A stretch of DNA of 64,000 nucleotides from [Clostridium] asparagiforme DSM 15981 (GCA_025149125.1 CP102272.1:1-64000), one strand, 5' to 3'; shown: positions 8,339-17,769, counted from the first letter of the stretch. Notes: a model not told the origin generated them from the sequence alone. Made by a program: numbers and translations.

Positions 8339-9379
8339 ATGGCCTTCATGAGTTTAAATCAGATTGATGTGAGTTATGATAAGAAGAAGCAGATTTTGAA
8401 GGGGCTGAACCTGAATGTGGAGAAGGGGGAGCTGGTGTCTCTTCTGGGGCCCAGCGGCTGCGGAAAGTCCACAACGCTGCGGGTGGTCGCCGGGTTTATC
8501 GATCCCCAGGGCGGTTCCTTTTTGCTGGACGGGGACGACATGACCAAGGTTCCGGTGCACAAGCGCAATTTTGGACTGGTGTTCCAGAGCTACGCACTGT
8601 TCCCGCACTTAAGCGTGTACGACAACGTGGCCTTCGGCCTGCGGACCCGGAAAATGGACAAGGGCCTGATTGATCAGAAGGTGGCGGATATTCTGGAGGT
8701 CTGCGGTCTGACGGAGTTTAAGGACCGTTTTCCCAAGCAGATGTCCGGCGGACAGCGGCAGAGGGTGGCGCTGGCCCGGGCCCTGGTGATTGAGCCTAAG
8801 CTGCTGCTTTTGGATGAGCCGTTGTCCAACCTGGACGCCAAGCTGCGTTTGTCCATGCGGGTGGAGATCAAGCGTTTGCAGAAAAAGCTGGGGATCACCA
8901 CGCTGTTTGTGACCCATGATCAGGAGGAGTGTTTTTCCATCTCCGACAAGGTGGCGGTGATGAACAACGGGGTGATTGAGCAGTTTGATTCCCCGGAGAA
9001 TATTTACCGCCGGCCGGCAACGGAGTTTGTGGCCCGGTTTATCGGATTTGAGAATTTCCTGGAGTTCGAGCGGGTGAACGCCAATACTTACCGGGCCGCG
9101 GACGGCAGCACCTTTGAGGTGGACATGGAATGTCATGAGGAGCGCTACGCGGGGACCATCCGCCCGGACGATATCCGGCTGGCGGGGGACGGTCAGACCG
9201 GAAATGTGATCCACGGCACGGTGGGCGTGCGAACCTTCCTGGGCAAGAGCTACCAGTACGAGGTGAATACCGCGGCGGGCCTGATCAAGGTGAACATGGA
9301 AACCTCCCATGTGTTCGGGGAGGGCGAGACTGTGAGGCTGTATCTGCCAAAGGACAAGCTGGTGCTGGTACGGCGGTAA
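8339..9379 (+). CDS. ABC transporter ATP-binding protein, PotA-like
   Basis: The ATPase that drives the importer, 346 residues. Walker A GPSGCGKST (about 37-45), Q-loop FQSYALFPH, signature MSGGQRQR (135-142), Walker B LLLLDEP and the H-loop VTHDQEE (His 193) are all intact. The C-terminal extension (about 235-346) is a TOBE-type regulatory domain, as in PotA and FbpC. The start at 8339 lies eight bases after GAGGGGA; the in-frame ATG at 8333 is too close to that site. It follows the permease genes with a 15-base gap. Confidence 0.92.
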   Translation: MAFMSLNQIDVSYDKKKQILKGLNLNVEKGELVSLLGPSGCGKSTTLRVVAGFIDPQGGSFLLDGDDMTKVPVHKRNFGLVFQSYALFPHLSVYDNVAFGLRTRKMDKGLIDQKVADILEVCGLTEFKDRFPKQMSGGQRQRVALARALVIEPKLLLLDEPLSNLDAKLRLSMRVEIKRLQKKLGITTLFVTHDQEECFSISDKVAVMNNGVIEQFDSPENIYRRPATEFVARFIGFENFLEFERVNANTYRAADGSTFEVDMECHEERYAGTIRPDDIRLAGDGQTGNVIHGTVGVRTFLGKSYQYEVNTAAGLIKVNMETSHVFGEGETVRLYLPKDKLVLVRR

Positions 9380-9500
9380 TTGTTACGGTCTGCCGGAACC
9401 TGTACGGGTTTGAATGGTATGGAGTTGAATTTTGGCGCGGCGTCCGAACCGGCGTCCGCCTTAATATAATGAAAAACATGAAAGAATGAGGAGAGCAGAG

Positions 9501-10559
9501 ATGAAAAAAACACTTGTACTGGCGCTTTGCGCGACCATGGCGCTGACTGCCTGCGGCGGTGGGGCTTCCGCCGGAGATTCCCAGGCGAAGGGGGATTCCA
9601 AGCAGAAGCTGGTGCTGTCCACCTTCGGTCTGAGCGAGGACATTTCCACGGAGGAAGTGTACGCGCCCTTTGAGCAGGAGTTCAACTGTGAGATTCTCAC
9701 CGAGACCGGCGGGGCCAACGACCGCTACACCAAGCTGTCCGCGGACAGCGAGACTTCCATCGATGTGATTGAGCTGTCCCAGGCCATGACGGCGAAGGGA
9801 ATCGCGGAGGGACTGTTTGAGGACATCGATTTGAGCAAAATCGAGAACGCCAAGGATATGATCACCGCGGCCAAGACCATGGCGGATGCGGGCCAGGGGG
9901 TGGCTTACACCATCAACAGCATCGGAATTATGTACAATCCCAATGTGGTGGATTTTGAGATCAAGAGCTTTGACGATCTGTGGGATTCCCGGCTGGCGGG
10001 GATGGTGAGTATCCCGGAGATCACCACCACCTTCGGACCGGCTATGGTTTACATGGCCAGCGACCACGCGGGCGTGGATATCAAGAGCGACAACGGCGAG
10101 GCTGCATTTGCCGCTCTGGCGGAGCTCAAGCCCAATCTGGTTAAGACTTACGCCAAATCCTCGGATCTGATCAACATGTTCACCTCCGGCGAGGTGGCGG
10201 TGGCGGTTGTGGGCGATTTCGGCGTGCCCACCATCCAGCAGGCGAACCCGGACCTGGTTTATGTAACCCCAGATGTAACCTATGCGAACTTTAATACCAT
10301 CAGCATTACTAAAAACTGTAAAAATAAGGAGCTGGCTTACGCTTATTTGAATTACCGTCTGAGCGCCGAGCTGCAGACCAAGACCGGCAAGGCGCTCAAC
10401 GAGGCTCCCACCAACAGTAAGGTGAACTTTACCGAGGAGGAGTCCAAGAACATGACCTACGGCGAGAAGGCGGCCAATGCCAAGGTGCTGGATTACTCCT
10501 TCGTGAACCCGCTGCTGAACGACTGGATCGACCGGTGGAACCGTACGATTAACAACTAA
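9501..10559 (+). CDS. ABC transporter substrate-binding lipoprotein, PotD-like
   Basis: The extracellular binding protein of the importer, 352 residues. A signal peptide ends in the lipobox ALTAC with the lipidated Cys at residue 18, followed by a Gly/Ser-rich linker. The body resembles spermidine/putrescine-type (family 8) solute-binding proteins. The start at 9501 follows GAGGAG by seven bases; the upstream in-frame ATG at 9486 precedes that site. A gap of about 120 bases separates it from the ATPase gene, with no terminator seen. The ligand is unassigned; neighbours suggest a nucleobase, nucleoside or amine (inference). Confidence 0.88.
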   Translation: MKKTLVLALCATMALTACGGGASAGDSQAKGDSKQKLVLSTFGLSEDISTEEVYAPFEQEFNCEILTETGGANDRYTKLSADSETSIDVIELSQAMTAKGIAEGLFEDIDLSKIENAKDMITAAKTMADAGQGVAYTINSIGIMYNPNVVDFEIKSFDDLWDSRLAGMVSIPEITTTFGPAMVYMASDHAGVDIKSDNGEAAFAALAELKPNLVKTYAKSSDLINMFTSGEVAVAVVGDFGVPTIQQANPDLVYVTPDVTYANFNTISITKNCKNKELAYAYLNYRLSAELQTKTGKALNEAPTNSKVNFTEEESKNMTYGEKAANAKVLDYSFVNPLLNDWIDRWNRTINN

Positions 10560-10571
10560 AGGAAGAATCTT

Positions 10572-12374
10572 ATGAGAGCTGATTTCGTGATTAAAAACGC
10601 CTGGGTCTTTATGACGTACCGGCAGTGTTTTGAGAAACGGGATGTGGCGGTTGCAGGGGAGAGCTTTTATTGCGTTTCCCCTGCAATTTCATATCCGGGT
10701 GTGAGAGAGGTGGACGGGTCCGGGAAATACCTGATTCCGGGGCTGATCGATATCCACATGCACATCGAAAGTTCCATGACGTATCCACAGGAATTTTCCC
10801 GCATCACCTTACCCTACGGGGTGACCACGGTGGTAGCGGACGCCCATGAGATTGCCAATGTGTTTGGGTTGGAGGGAATTCGGTGTTTTATGGAGCAGAA
10901 AACGCCCCAGGACATTTTTTACGCCATTCCTTCCAGCGTTCCGGCTACCAATGAGACGCTGGAGACCGCGGGCGCATCCATCGGCGAGGCGGAGGTGAGA
11001 CGCCTGGCGGAGGATGAACGGGTGCTCTGCCTGGGCGAGGTGATGAATTTCAAGGATCTGACCGCAGATGAGGACACGCTGATCAAGCGGCTGATCCGCT
11101 GCTGCCGGGAGTCCGGCGGAAACAAGCGCATCGAGGGCCATTGTCCGGCGCTGTCCGGGGAGGATCTGTGCCGGTTTATCTACGAGGGCGTGGACGCGGA
11201 CCACACCCAGCAGACACCGGAGTCCGTGGTGGAAAAGGCGGATTTGGGAATGTTTCTGGAATTGCAGTTAAAGTCCCTGACGGAGGATGTGGTGCGGGCG
11301 GTCTGCAATAACGGGCTCTATGAGAACGTAGCTCTGGTGACGGACGATACCATGCCGGACCGGCTGTTAAAGGGCCAGCTGAACCGGATTGTGAAGGCCG
11401 CGGTGAAAGCGGGAATGCCGGTGGAGAAAGCGATCTACTGCGCGACCTTTACTCCGGCCAGAAGGATGCATCTGGACGACCGGGGACTCATCGGGCCGGG
11501 AAAGCTGGCGGATTTTGTGGTTCTTAGAGATTTGGAGTCTTTTGAGCCGGAGGCGGTGTTTAAGAGCGGGAAATGCGTGTTTGAGGAAATGGACGCGGCC
11601 GGGGTGTGGAGCGGCGTGATGGGAGAGCGCGTCGCGGCGGATGGCCGTGACATACCGGAAGATTGTAACGTGCCGGACGCCCCGCTGTTCCCCGCTCACT
11701 TTTATCATTCCGTGCGCTGCAAAAAAGCGGAGCCCGGGGACTTTACCTTGCGGGTTGACGTTCCCTGCGCCGCGGTACGGGTGAATGTGATGAAGATCCG
11801 GACCTTCGGCACCTTCACGGAGCAGGCGGTCCGAACCCTTCCCGTGAAGGATGGGGAAATCTGCTGGGAGGGGTCCGGCCTGACTCTGGCGGCGCTTTTT
11901 GAGCGCTATGGGAAAAACGGAAACATTTCCTACGGTCTGGTGGAGGGCGCTTTTACCGGCAGGGGCGCGGCGGCCACCACCTGGTCCCACGACAGCCACA
12001 ATCTGCTGGTGCTGGGCACTGCGGCCAAGGACATGTGCGCGGCTCAGAACCGGGTTCTGGAGCTGCAGGGCGGATATGTGGCGGCAGAGGGCGGCCGGGT
12101 GACGGCAGAGGCAGGATTGCCGGTGGGAGGAATTATAAACGACGGGCCGGTGGAAGCGCTGGCAAATCAGCTGGGCCGGGTGCGGGAAGCCATGAGGCGG
12201 CTGGGATATGAGAACAATAATGAGATTATGTCCATGAGCACTCTGTGCCTGCCGGTGTCCCCCAGTCTGAAGCTGACGGATTTCGGACTGCTGGAGGTCA
12301 AAACCCAGCGCCGTGTGGCGCTGATTCAGGCGTATCTGGATGAAAACGGATGTGAAATCAAACATTTGGGATAG
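10572..12374 (+). CDS. adenine deaminase family protein
   Basis: A 600-residue amidohydrolase of the adenine deaminase (Ade/AdeC) family, which converts adenine to hypoxanthine and ammonia. Visible motifs are GLIDIHMHIESSM (metal His 62 and 64), DAHEIANV (90-97), GEVMNF, EGHCPALSG (His 190), DADHTQ (His 211) and VTDDTMPDRLL, with the family's C-terminal domain (PVGGI and LPVSPSLKLTDFG). Canonical enzymes have DHE where this has DHT, so substrate preference may differ. AAAGGAAG precedes the ATG. It is 12 bases after the binding-protein gene, in the same operon. Confidence 0.85.
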   Translation: MRADFVIKNAWVFMTYRQCFEKRDVAVAGESFYCVSPAISYPGVREVDGSGKYLIPGLIDIHMHIESSMTYPQEFSRITLPYGVTTVVADAHEIANVFGLEGIRCFMEQKTPQDIFYAIPSSVPATNETLETAGASIGEAEVRRLAEDERVLCLGEVMNFKDLTADEDTLIKRLIRCCRESGGNKRIEGHCPALSGEDLCRFIYEGVDADHTQQTPESVVEKADLGMFLELQLKSLTEDVVRAVCNNGLYENVALVTDDTMPDRLLKGQLNRIVKAAVKAGMPVEKAIYCATFTPARRMHLDDRGLIGPGKLADFVVLRDLESFEPEAVFKSGKCVFEEMDAAGVWSGVMGERVAADGRDIPEDCNVPDAPLFPAHFYHSVRCKKAEPGDFTLRVDVPCAAVRVNVMKIRTFGTFTEQAVRTLPVKDGEICWEGSGLTLAALFERYGKNGNISYGLVEGAFTGRGAAATTWSHDSHNLLVLGTAAKDMCAAQNRVLELQGGYVAAEGGRVTAEAGLPVGGIINDGPVEALANQLGRVREAMRRLGYENNNEIMSMSTLCLPVSPSLKLTDFGLLEVKTQRRVALIQAYLDENGCEIKHLG

Positions 12375-12392
12375 AGGGAGTATGATACTGCG

Positions 12393-13745
12393 ATGAAGAC
12401 GATGATCCGAAACGGGATAGTGGTGCCGATGAACCGGAACATGGATGTATGGCCGGACGGGTATGTGGTGTTTGAGGGGTCAAAGATACTGGAGGCCGGG
12501 CCGGTGGACGGTCTGGAGGCGGCCATAATCCGGCACGGCGGTGAAATTGGGACCGGTTCGGATTTCCGGGTAATCGACGCCCGGCGGGCTATCGTCATGC
12601 CGGGCATGGTCAACACCCACTGCCATCTGGGCATGATCCCGTTCCGCGGTCTGGGGGACGACTGCAAGGACCGTTTGCGGGTGTTCCTGCTGCCTATGGA
12701 GGAGCAGGCCATGGATTGTGAGCTGGCGGTGGCATCCAGCCGGTACGCGGTGGCCGAGCTGCTCCTTGGCGGGGTTACAACCGTGCTTGACATGTATTAT
12801 TTCGAGGATCAGGTGGCCCGGGTGATGGATGAGATGGGGATCCGGGGAATTGCCGGTGAGACGGTGATGGAGGAGGCCACCTGCGACGCTGGGAGCCCTC
12901 AGGAGGCCATTGCCAGGGGGGAGGCGATGATCCGGGCTTACCGTGATCATCCCCGTATAAAAGGCTGTCTGGCGCCTCACGGGACCACCACCTGCAGCCC
13001 GGACACCCTGCGCCGGGTTCACGACGTGGACCGTTTATATAATGTTCCCTTCACCCTCCATGTGGCGGAGATGGACTATGAAATGATTCAGCTGAGGGAT
13101 TCCTTTGGCTTGACTCCGGTGGAATATCTGAATGAGCTGGGGGTATTGGACGAAAATACTGTTTCCGCCCACAGCATCCGCCTGACGGAAGAGGATATCC
13201 GCATTCTGAAGGAAACCGGGGCCTCCGTTGCCCACTGCATCGCCTCCAACACCAAGTCCGCCAAGGGCGTGGCTCCGGTGCGGGCCATGCACAGAGCCGG
13301 CGTGAGCGTGGGGCTGGGGACGGACGGTCCTGCCAGCGGAAATACGCTGGATCTGTTCAGTCAGATGCGCTTCTGCGCTAATTTCCATAAAAACGAGCTT
13401 CGGGACCGGAGCGCCTTTCCGGCGGCGGAGATCGTGAGAATGGCTACCTGCGAGGGGGCGGCCGCCCTGGGCCTGGGGGCCGTGACCGGATCCCTGGAAC
13501 CGGGCAAGGAGGCGGACATTGTGCTGGTGGAGACGGATTCCCCCAACATGTTTCCGGTCTACGACCCTTACGCGGCGCTGGTGTACAGCGCGGGGGCTGC
13601 CAATGTGCGGGACGTGTTTGTGGCCGGAAAATGTCTGGTCAGGGACAAACGTCTGGCCGATGCTGATTTCGGGCGCATCAGAGGGGAGTTATCCCGGAAA
13701 ATGGAGCGCACGGCGTTTTGCGATATGAAGAATCTTCTGCGGTGA
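12393..13745 (+). CDS. amidohydrolase, MtaD/SsnA-like deaminase
   Basis: A 450-residue metal-dependent hydrolase of the ATZ/TRZ group, like 5-methylthioadenosine/S-adenosylhomocysteine deaminase, guanine deaminase and SsnA. Metal and catalytic residues are visible: NTHCHLG (His 76 and 78), LHVAEM (His 223, Glu 226), SAHSIRL (His 260) and GLGTDGPASGN (Asp 311). The usual CPxSN motif is HCIASNTKSAKG. It follows the adenine deaminase gene by 18 bases. Together they suggest deamination of imported purine-type compounds (inference). The exact substrate cannot be set from sequence. Confidence 0.85.
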   Translation: MKTMIRNGIVVPMNRNMDVWPDGYVVFEGSKILEAGPVDGLEAAIIRHGGEIGTGSDFRVIDARRAIVMPGMVNTHCHLGMIPFRGLGDDCKDRLRVFLLPMEEQAMDCELAVASSRYAVAELLLGGVTTVLDMYYFEDQVARVMDEMGIRGIAGETVMEEATCDAGSPQEAIARGEAMIRAYRDHPRIKGCLAPHGTTTCSPDTLRRVHDVDRLYNVPFTLHVAEMDYEMIQLRDSFGLTPVEYLNELGVLDENTVSAHSIRLTEEDIRILKETGASVAHCIASNTKSAKGVAPVRAMHRAGVSVGLGTDGPASGNTLDLFSQMRFCANFHKNELRDRSAFPAAEIVRMATCEGAAALGLGAVTGSLEPGKEADIVLVETDSPNMFPVYDPYAALVYSAGAANVRDVFVAGKCLVRDKRLADADFGRIRGELSRKMERTAFCDMKNLLR

Positions 13746-13832
13746 AATCGGTCCGGCATGAGGTTGGCAAAAATCGTCGAGACGAATCGCTTTGGATCCT
13801 GTATGATGGAGGATGTCAGGAGGTGAACCGGG

Positions 13833-14711
13833 ATGAAGGAACAAGCGGAGGCTGTGCAGAGGATGCAGGATTATATCGGGGAGCACAGAAACGAGACCAT
13901 TACTCTGGCTGATCTGTCGCGGGTCTCGCTGTTTTCGCCGTGGCATTCTTACCGGCTGTTTAAGCAGTGGACCGGTCTGACGCCCTCCGATTACATTCGG
14001 AGGCTGAGACTTTCCACTTCCGCCTTGAAGCTGCGGGACGGGCAGTGCCGCATCGCCGATGTGGCCTACGAGTATGGGTTCGGCAGCGTGGACGGATATC
14101 AGCGGGCGTTTTTGCGGGAATTCGGCTGCAATCCAAGGGAGTACGCGGCTAATCCGGTGCCCTTGTACCTGTTCACCCCTTATGGAGTCAAATACAGGGA
14201 AATCAGAAAGGAGCCGAGGATAGTGGAGAACGTCAGAAACATTTTTATTCAGGTGATTGATAAGCCTGTCCGCAAAGCGGTGATCCGGCGCGGGGTCAGG
14301 GCGGAGGATTATTTTGCTTACTGCGAGGAGGTGGGCTGCGACGTCTGGGGGCTGCTCACCAGTATGAGGTCGCTCTGCGGGGAGCCGGTCTGTCTGTGGC
14401 TGCCGGAGAAAATGCGAAAGCCCGGGACGTCGATATACGTTCAGGGGGTGGAGGTCGCAGCGGATTACAGCGGTCCGGTGCCCGAGGGATTTGACGTGAT
14501 CGATCTGCCTGCGGCAAAATACCTGATGTTTCAGGGGGAGCCCTTTGAGGAGGAGGATTACTGTCAGGCCATCGAGACGGTCCAGACCGCGGCAAAGGGG
14601 TATGATCCGTCGGTGATCGGATACCGGTGGGATCGGGAGAATCCACGGATTCAGCTGGAACCGGTGGGAACCAGGGGATATATTGAGTTGTACGCCATTA
14701 CGGAGGCGTAG
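13833..14711 (+). CDS. AraC-family regulator with GyrI-like effector domain
   Basis: A 292-residue regulator. The AraC double helix-turn-helix is N-terminal (about residues 8-108; second helix pair around IADVAYEYGFGSVDGYQRAF), and the C-terminal half (about 125-292) looks like a GyrI/SOUL-type small-molecule binding domain, as in Rob and many multidrug-sensing regulators. GGAGGTGA lies six bases before the ATG. It stands 87 bases after the deaminase gene. No target is obvious; it could act on itself or on a distant efflux gene. Confidence 0.85.
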   Translation: MKEQAEAVQRMQDYIGEHRNETITLADLSRVSLFSPWHSYRLFKQWTGLTPSDYIRRLRLSTSALKLRDGQCRIADVAYEYGFGSVDGYQRAFLREFGCNPREYAANPVPLYLFTPYGVKYREIRKEPRIVENVRNIFIQVIDKPVRKAVIRRGVRAEDYFAYCEEVGCDVWGLLTSMRSLCGEPVCLWLPEKMRKPGTSIYVQGVEVAADYSGPVPEGFDVIDLPAAKYLMFQGEPFEEEDYCQAIETVQTAAKGYDPSVIGYRWDRENPRIQLEPVGTRGYIELYAITEA

Positions 14712-15034
14712 CAGAAAGACGGGGCGTGGACAGCCGGTTGTGGGCTGTCTGCGCCTTGTTGATTGGGATGGGGCGGTGGCGGTGGAAACGGTTGCCCTCC
14801 GGCGGAGTTTGTGTTAAGATAGGCATACACCGGCGCGTCTGTGCCGGTGACGGATCAATTCTTAGATCAATTCACAGGTATCTGAAATTCTGGCATATCG
14901 CCGGTAATTCAAGACAGAGAAAAAGCAGTTGGATCGTTACTGTTCGCAGGTAATATCCCGCGAAGCGTGTTACGGGGAACGGAGTGAACAGTAACGTTGG
15001 ATATGGGGTTCAGCGTTTATGGGCGGTGGAAATC
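14712..15034. other. non-coding stretch before the Rpn gene, with an inverted repeat
   Basis: No convincing gene is present; the short open frames lack ribosome binding sites. The only clear structure is the inverted repeat at 14935-14996. Confidence 0.5.
14935..14996. repeat. extragenic inverted repeat
   Basis: CGTTACTGTTC (14935-14945) and GAACAGTAACG (14986-14996) form a perfect 11-bp inverted repeat around 40 bases that are themselves GTAAT/GTTAC-rich. The form suits a REP-like or small mobile palindrome. No T run follows, so it is not a normal terminator. Confidence 0.55.
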
Positions 15035-15063
15035 TTGCATTTTCCGCAGATATTCCTTATAAT
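15035..15063 (+). promoter_or_regulatory. promoter of the Rpn-family gene
   Basis: TTGCAT at 15035-15040, a 17-base spacer and TATAAT at 15058-15063, about 45 bases before the start codon. Confidence 0.6.
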
Positions 15064-15108
15064 ACGGTTAAGAGAAGGCTCCCTGTTTCCAACTGCGGAA
15101 GGAGGAAA

Positions 15109-16092
15109 ATGGGGGAAATCGATATGGTTTTAAACCGCTATTTTGAGGACGGGGAGCGGTATGCGGATCTGATCAACGGGTACGCGTTTAACGGGGATCA
15201 GGTGGTGAGAAAAGAGGATGTGCAGGAGCTGGATCCGCGGGAGACCGGGGTGGCGGGGAGGCTTGGCAGGCGTCCGGGAGTTCAGAAGTACCGAGACAGC
15301 ATCCGCAGGGTAGTGCTGGGAGCCAGGTTTGTGCTGATCGGGCTGGAACATCAGGATCAGGTCCACTATGCCATGCCGGTGCGGGCCATGCTGCAGGACG
15401 CGGCGGAGTATGACCGCCAGCTGCGCAGAATACGAAGGGTAAACCGCCGCGTGGGGGGACTTACGGGCGCGGAGTTCCTGGGAGGATTTACGCGCAAGGA
15501 CCGCGTTTGTCCGGTGATTACGCTGGTCTTATACTATGGGAAAAAGCCCTGGGACGGGGCGATGGATTTGCACGGTTTGATGGACTGCGCAGGTTACCCT
15601 GAGCCGATGCTCCGCCTGGTAAACAACTACCGTCTTCATGTATTGGAAGTGCGCCGTTTTGTAAATATCCGGCGTTTCCGTACGGATCTGTACCAGGTAT
15701 TCGGATTTATCCAGCGTTCCGGGGACAAGGAGGCGGAGCGGCGGTTTACGGAGGAAAACCGGGTATATTTTGAGGGAATGGATGAGGAAGCGTTTGACGT
15801 GATAACAGCCATCACCGGTTCCCGGGAATTGGAGCGGGTGAAGGAACAGTATCGTGAGGAAGGAGGACGGATCAATATGTGCGAGGCGATTCGCGGGATG
15901 ATTGAGGATGGGAGAATTGAGGGGCGTTTGGAAGGAAAGATTGAAGGGAAATATGAAGGCGCGCTGGAAAAGACCCGGACGGTAGCTCGCAATATGTATC
16001 TGCGCGGGATGTCTGCGGAGGATGCGGCGGCAATCTGCGAGATGGATACTGCGCAGATTGAGGTCTGGTTCAGGGAGTGGGGGAAGCGGTAG
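15109..16092 (+). CDS. Rpn-family recombination-promoting nuclease / PD-(D/E)XK transposase-like protein
   Basis: A 327-residue member of the Rpn/YhgA-like PD-(D/E)XK group, DNA endonucleases linked to RecA-independent recombination. The nuclease core (about residues 10-110) shows RDSIRRVV and then FVLIGLEHQDQVHYAMP, giving the D...E-x-Q pattern. The C-terminus has the typical repeated RIEGRLEGKIEGKYEG segment and a small helix-turn-helix-like tail. I chose the ATG at 15109, since MGEIDMVLNRYF fits the family's usual N-terminus; the ATG at 15124 has better spacing from a G-rich site. No partner transposon genes or ends were seen. Confidence 0.8.
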   Translation: MGEIDMVLNRYFEDGERYADLINGYAFNGDQVVRKEDVQELDPRETGVAGRLGRRPGVQKYRDSIRRVVLGARFVLIGLEHQDQVHYAMPVRAMLQDAAEYDRQLRRIRRVNRRVGGLTGAEFLGGFTRKDRVCPVITLVLYYGKKPWDGAMDLHGLMDCAGYPEPMLRLVNNYRLHVLEVRRFVNIRRFRTDLYQVFGFIQRSGDKEAERRFTEENRVYFEGMDEEAFDVITAITGSRELERVKEQYREEGGRINMCEAIRGMIEDGRIEGRLEGKIEGKYEGALEKTRTVARNMYLRGMSAEDAAAICEMDTAQIEVWFREWGKR

Positions 16093-16135
16093 ATTGCTGC
16101 GGGGAACATTTTGTCCGCTATCCTGAAAATTAGTG

Positions 16136-16164
16136 TTGACAGCCTTATGTAAATCGATTAATAT
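16136..16164 (+). promoter_or_regulatory. metK promoter
   Basis: TTGACA at 16136-16141, a 17-base spacer and TAATAT at 16159-16164, directly upstream of the riboswitch. Confidence 0.7.
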
Positions 16165-16207
16165 AGGTTGAGTAACAAAACATACAACCGAATAAAGTTC
16201 GTAATAT

Positions 16208-16355
16208 CCCTTATTCAGAGTGGTGGAGGTACAAAGGACCTGTGAAGCCACGGCAACCCCGGATGAGCGCCGAGTGCGCGAGAGAGCCGGAAGGTGCCAA
16301 CCTGAGCGAGGAGCGGCCGGAGAATCATCGGCGCGCTTGATCGAGCAATAAGAGG
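16208..16355 (+). ncRNA. SAM-I (S-box) riboswitch
   Basis: Classic S-box aptamer. Conserved segments are CAGAGTGGTGGAGG, CTGTGAAGCCACGGCAACC and GGAAGGTGCCAACC. P1 is CTTATT (16210-16215) with AATAAG (16347-16352). The 3' P1 strand can instead pair with CTTATT at 16385-16390 inside the terminator loop, giving an antiterminator. High SAM should stabilise P1 and switch metK off. Confidence 0.97.
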
Positions 16356-16372
16356 ATTTGAAATCACCATTC

Positions 16373-16404
16373 AAGTCCGCTTTGCTTATTGGCGGACTTT
16401 TTTA
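16373..16404 (+). terminator. riboswitch-controlled terminator
   Basis: AAGTCCGC (16373-16380) pairs with GCGGACTT (16392-16399), followed by six T. It is the expression platform of the upstream SAM-I aptamer. Confidence 0.93.
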
Positions 16405-16466
16405 TGTGTGCAAAGCGTTACAATACGGAACTATTGATCTAAATTTTGTAAAGGAGAGAAACTTTC

Positions 16467-17663
16467 ATGGAAAAACGTTTATTTACCTCTGAATCCGTAA
16501 CCGAAGGCCATCCGGATAAAATGTGCGATGCCATTTCCGATGCCATCCTGGATGCCCTCTTAGAGCAGGATCCCATGAGCCGCGTGGCCTGCGAGACCGC
16601 CACCACCACCGGACTGGTTCTGGTGATGGGCGAGATCACCACCAGCGCTTATGTGGACATTCAGAAGATTGTCCGTGAGACGGTGCGGGAGATCGGCTAT
16701 GACCGCGCGAAATACGGATTTGACTGCGATACCTGCGGCGTAATCACCGCCATTGACGAGCAGTCCAAGGATATCGCTCTGGGCGTGGATAAGGCTCTGG
16801 AAGCCAAGGAGGCCGCTGAGTCCGACATGAGCGAGGAAGAGCTCAATTCCATCGGCGCAGGCGATCAGGGCATGATGTTCGGCTTTGCCACCAATGAGAC
16901 TGAGGAGTATATGCCCTACTCTATTTCCATGGCCCACAGGCTGGCCAGACGCCTGACCGAGGTCCGCAAGAACGGCACCTTGAATTACCTCCGCCCCGAC
17001 GGAAAGACTCAGGTTACCGTGGAGTACGACGAAAACGACAAACCGGTCCGCCTGGACGCAGTTGTTCTTTCCACCCAGCACGATGAGAATGTGTCCCAGG
17101 AGCAGATTCACGCGGATATCAAACGGTATGTGTTCGATGAGATTATCCCCGCCCATATGGTGGACGAGAATACCAAGTTCTTCATCAATCCCACTGGTCG
17201 TTTTGTGATCGGAGGCCCCCAGGGTGACAGCGGTCTGACCGGTCGAAAGATCATCGTGGACAGTTACGGCGGCTACGCCCGTCACGGCGGCGGCGCATTC
17301 TCCGGCAAGGACTGCACCAAGGTGGACCGCTCCGCGGCCTACGCCGCCCGCTATGTGGCCAAGAACATCGTGGCGGCGGGACTGGCTGACAAGTGCGAGA
17401 TCCAGCTGTCCTACGCCATCGGCGTGGCCCATCCCACCTCCATCATGGTGGAGACCTTTGGAACCGGAAAGCTCAGCGACGACGCTCTGGTGCAGATTAT
17501 CCGCTCCAAGTTCGACCTGCGCCCGGCCGGAATCATCAAGATGCTGGACCTGCGCAGACCCATCTACAAGCAGACCGCCGCTTACGGCCACTTCGGCCGC
17601 AACGACCTGGATCTGCCGTGGGAGAGACTGGATAAGGTGGAGCTGTTGAAGGCGTATCTGTAA
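16467..17663 (+). CDS. metK: S-adenosylmethionine synthetase
   Basis: The cytosolic enzyme makes SAM from methionine and ATP. The 398 residues match the family's usual length near 390-400. Signatures include TEGHPDK, the hexapeptide GAGDQG and the P-loop-like GGGAFSGKD, plus [20 protein letters not shown] precedes the ATG. It stands alone between the SAM-I riboswitch and its own terminator, so SAM limits its own synthesis by transcription attenuation. Confidence 0.98.
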   Translation: MEKRLFTSESVTEGHPDKMCDAISDAILDALLEQDPMSRVACETATTTGLVLVMGEITTSAYVDIQKIVRETVREIGYDRAKYGFDCDTCGVITAIDEQSKDIALGVDKALEAKEAAESDMSEEELNSIGAGDQGMMFGFATNETEEYMPYSISMAHRLARRLTEVRKNGTLNYLRPDGKTQVTVEYDENDKPVRLDAVVLSTQHDENVSQEQIHADIKRYVFDEIIPAHMVDENTKFFINPTGRFVIGGPQGDSGLTGRKIIVDSYGGYARHGGGAFSGKDCTKVDRSAAYAARYVAKNIVAAGLADKCEIQLSYAIGVAHPTSIMVETFGTGKLSDDALVQIIRSKFDLRPAGIIKMLDLRRPIYKQTAAYGHFGRNDLDLPWERLDKVELLKAYL

Positions 17664-17716
17664 AAAAGAATAAGCGGAAACAGCGGGCAGACGAAATAGC
17701 CCGAAAATAAAAAACG

Positions 17717-17762
17717 GCCTCCCGCCGGTGATATAAACTATCACGGCGGAGGCTATTTTTTA
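17717..17762. terminator. terminator after metK
   Basis: GCCTCCCGCCGGTGATA pairs with TATCACGGCGGAGGC, followed by TATTTTTTATT. The A-rich 5' flank gives a T run on the other strand, so it may also end the converging PTS operon. Confidence 0.85.
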
Positions 17763-17769
17763 TTGAATT

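Noticed and set aside
15109..16092. Active insertion sequence around the Rpn-family gene
   Set aside because: No terminal inverted repeats flanking the gene, no target duplication and no second transposition gene were found.
16407..16424. Possible catabolite (cre) site GCAAAGCGTTACA before metK
   Set aside because: Several key positions differ from the cre consensus and it lies between the riboswitch terminator and metK, where catabolite control is not expected.
16560..17744. 394-codon minus-strand frame opposite metK
   Set aside because: metK is unambiguous; the reverse frame arises from codon bias.
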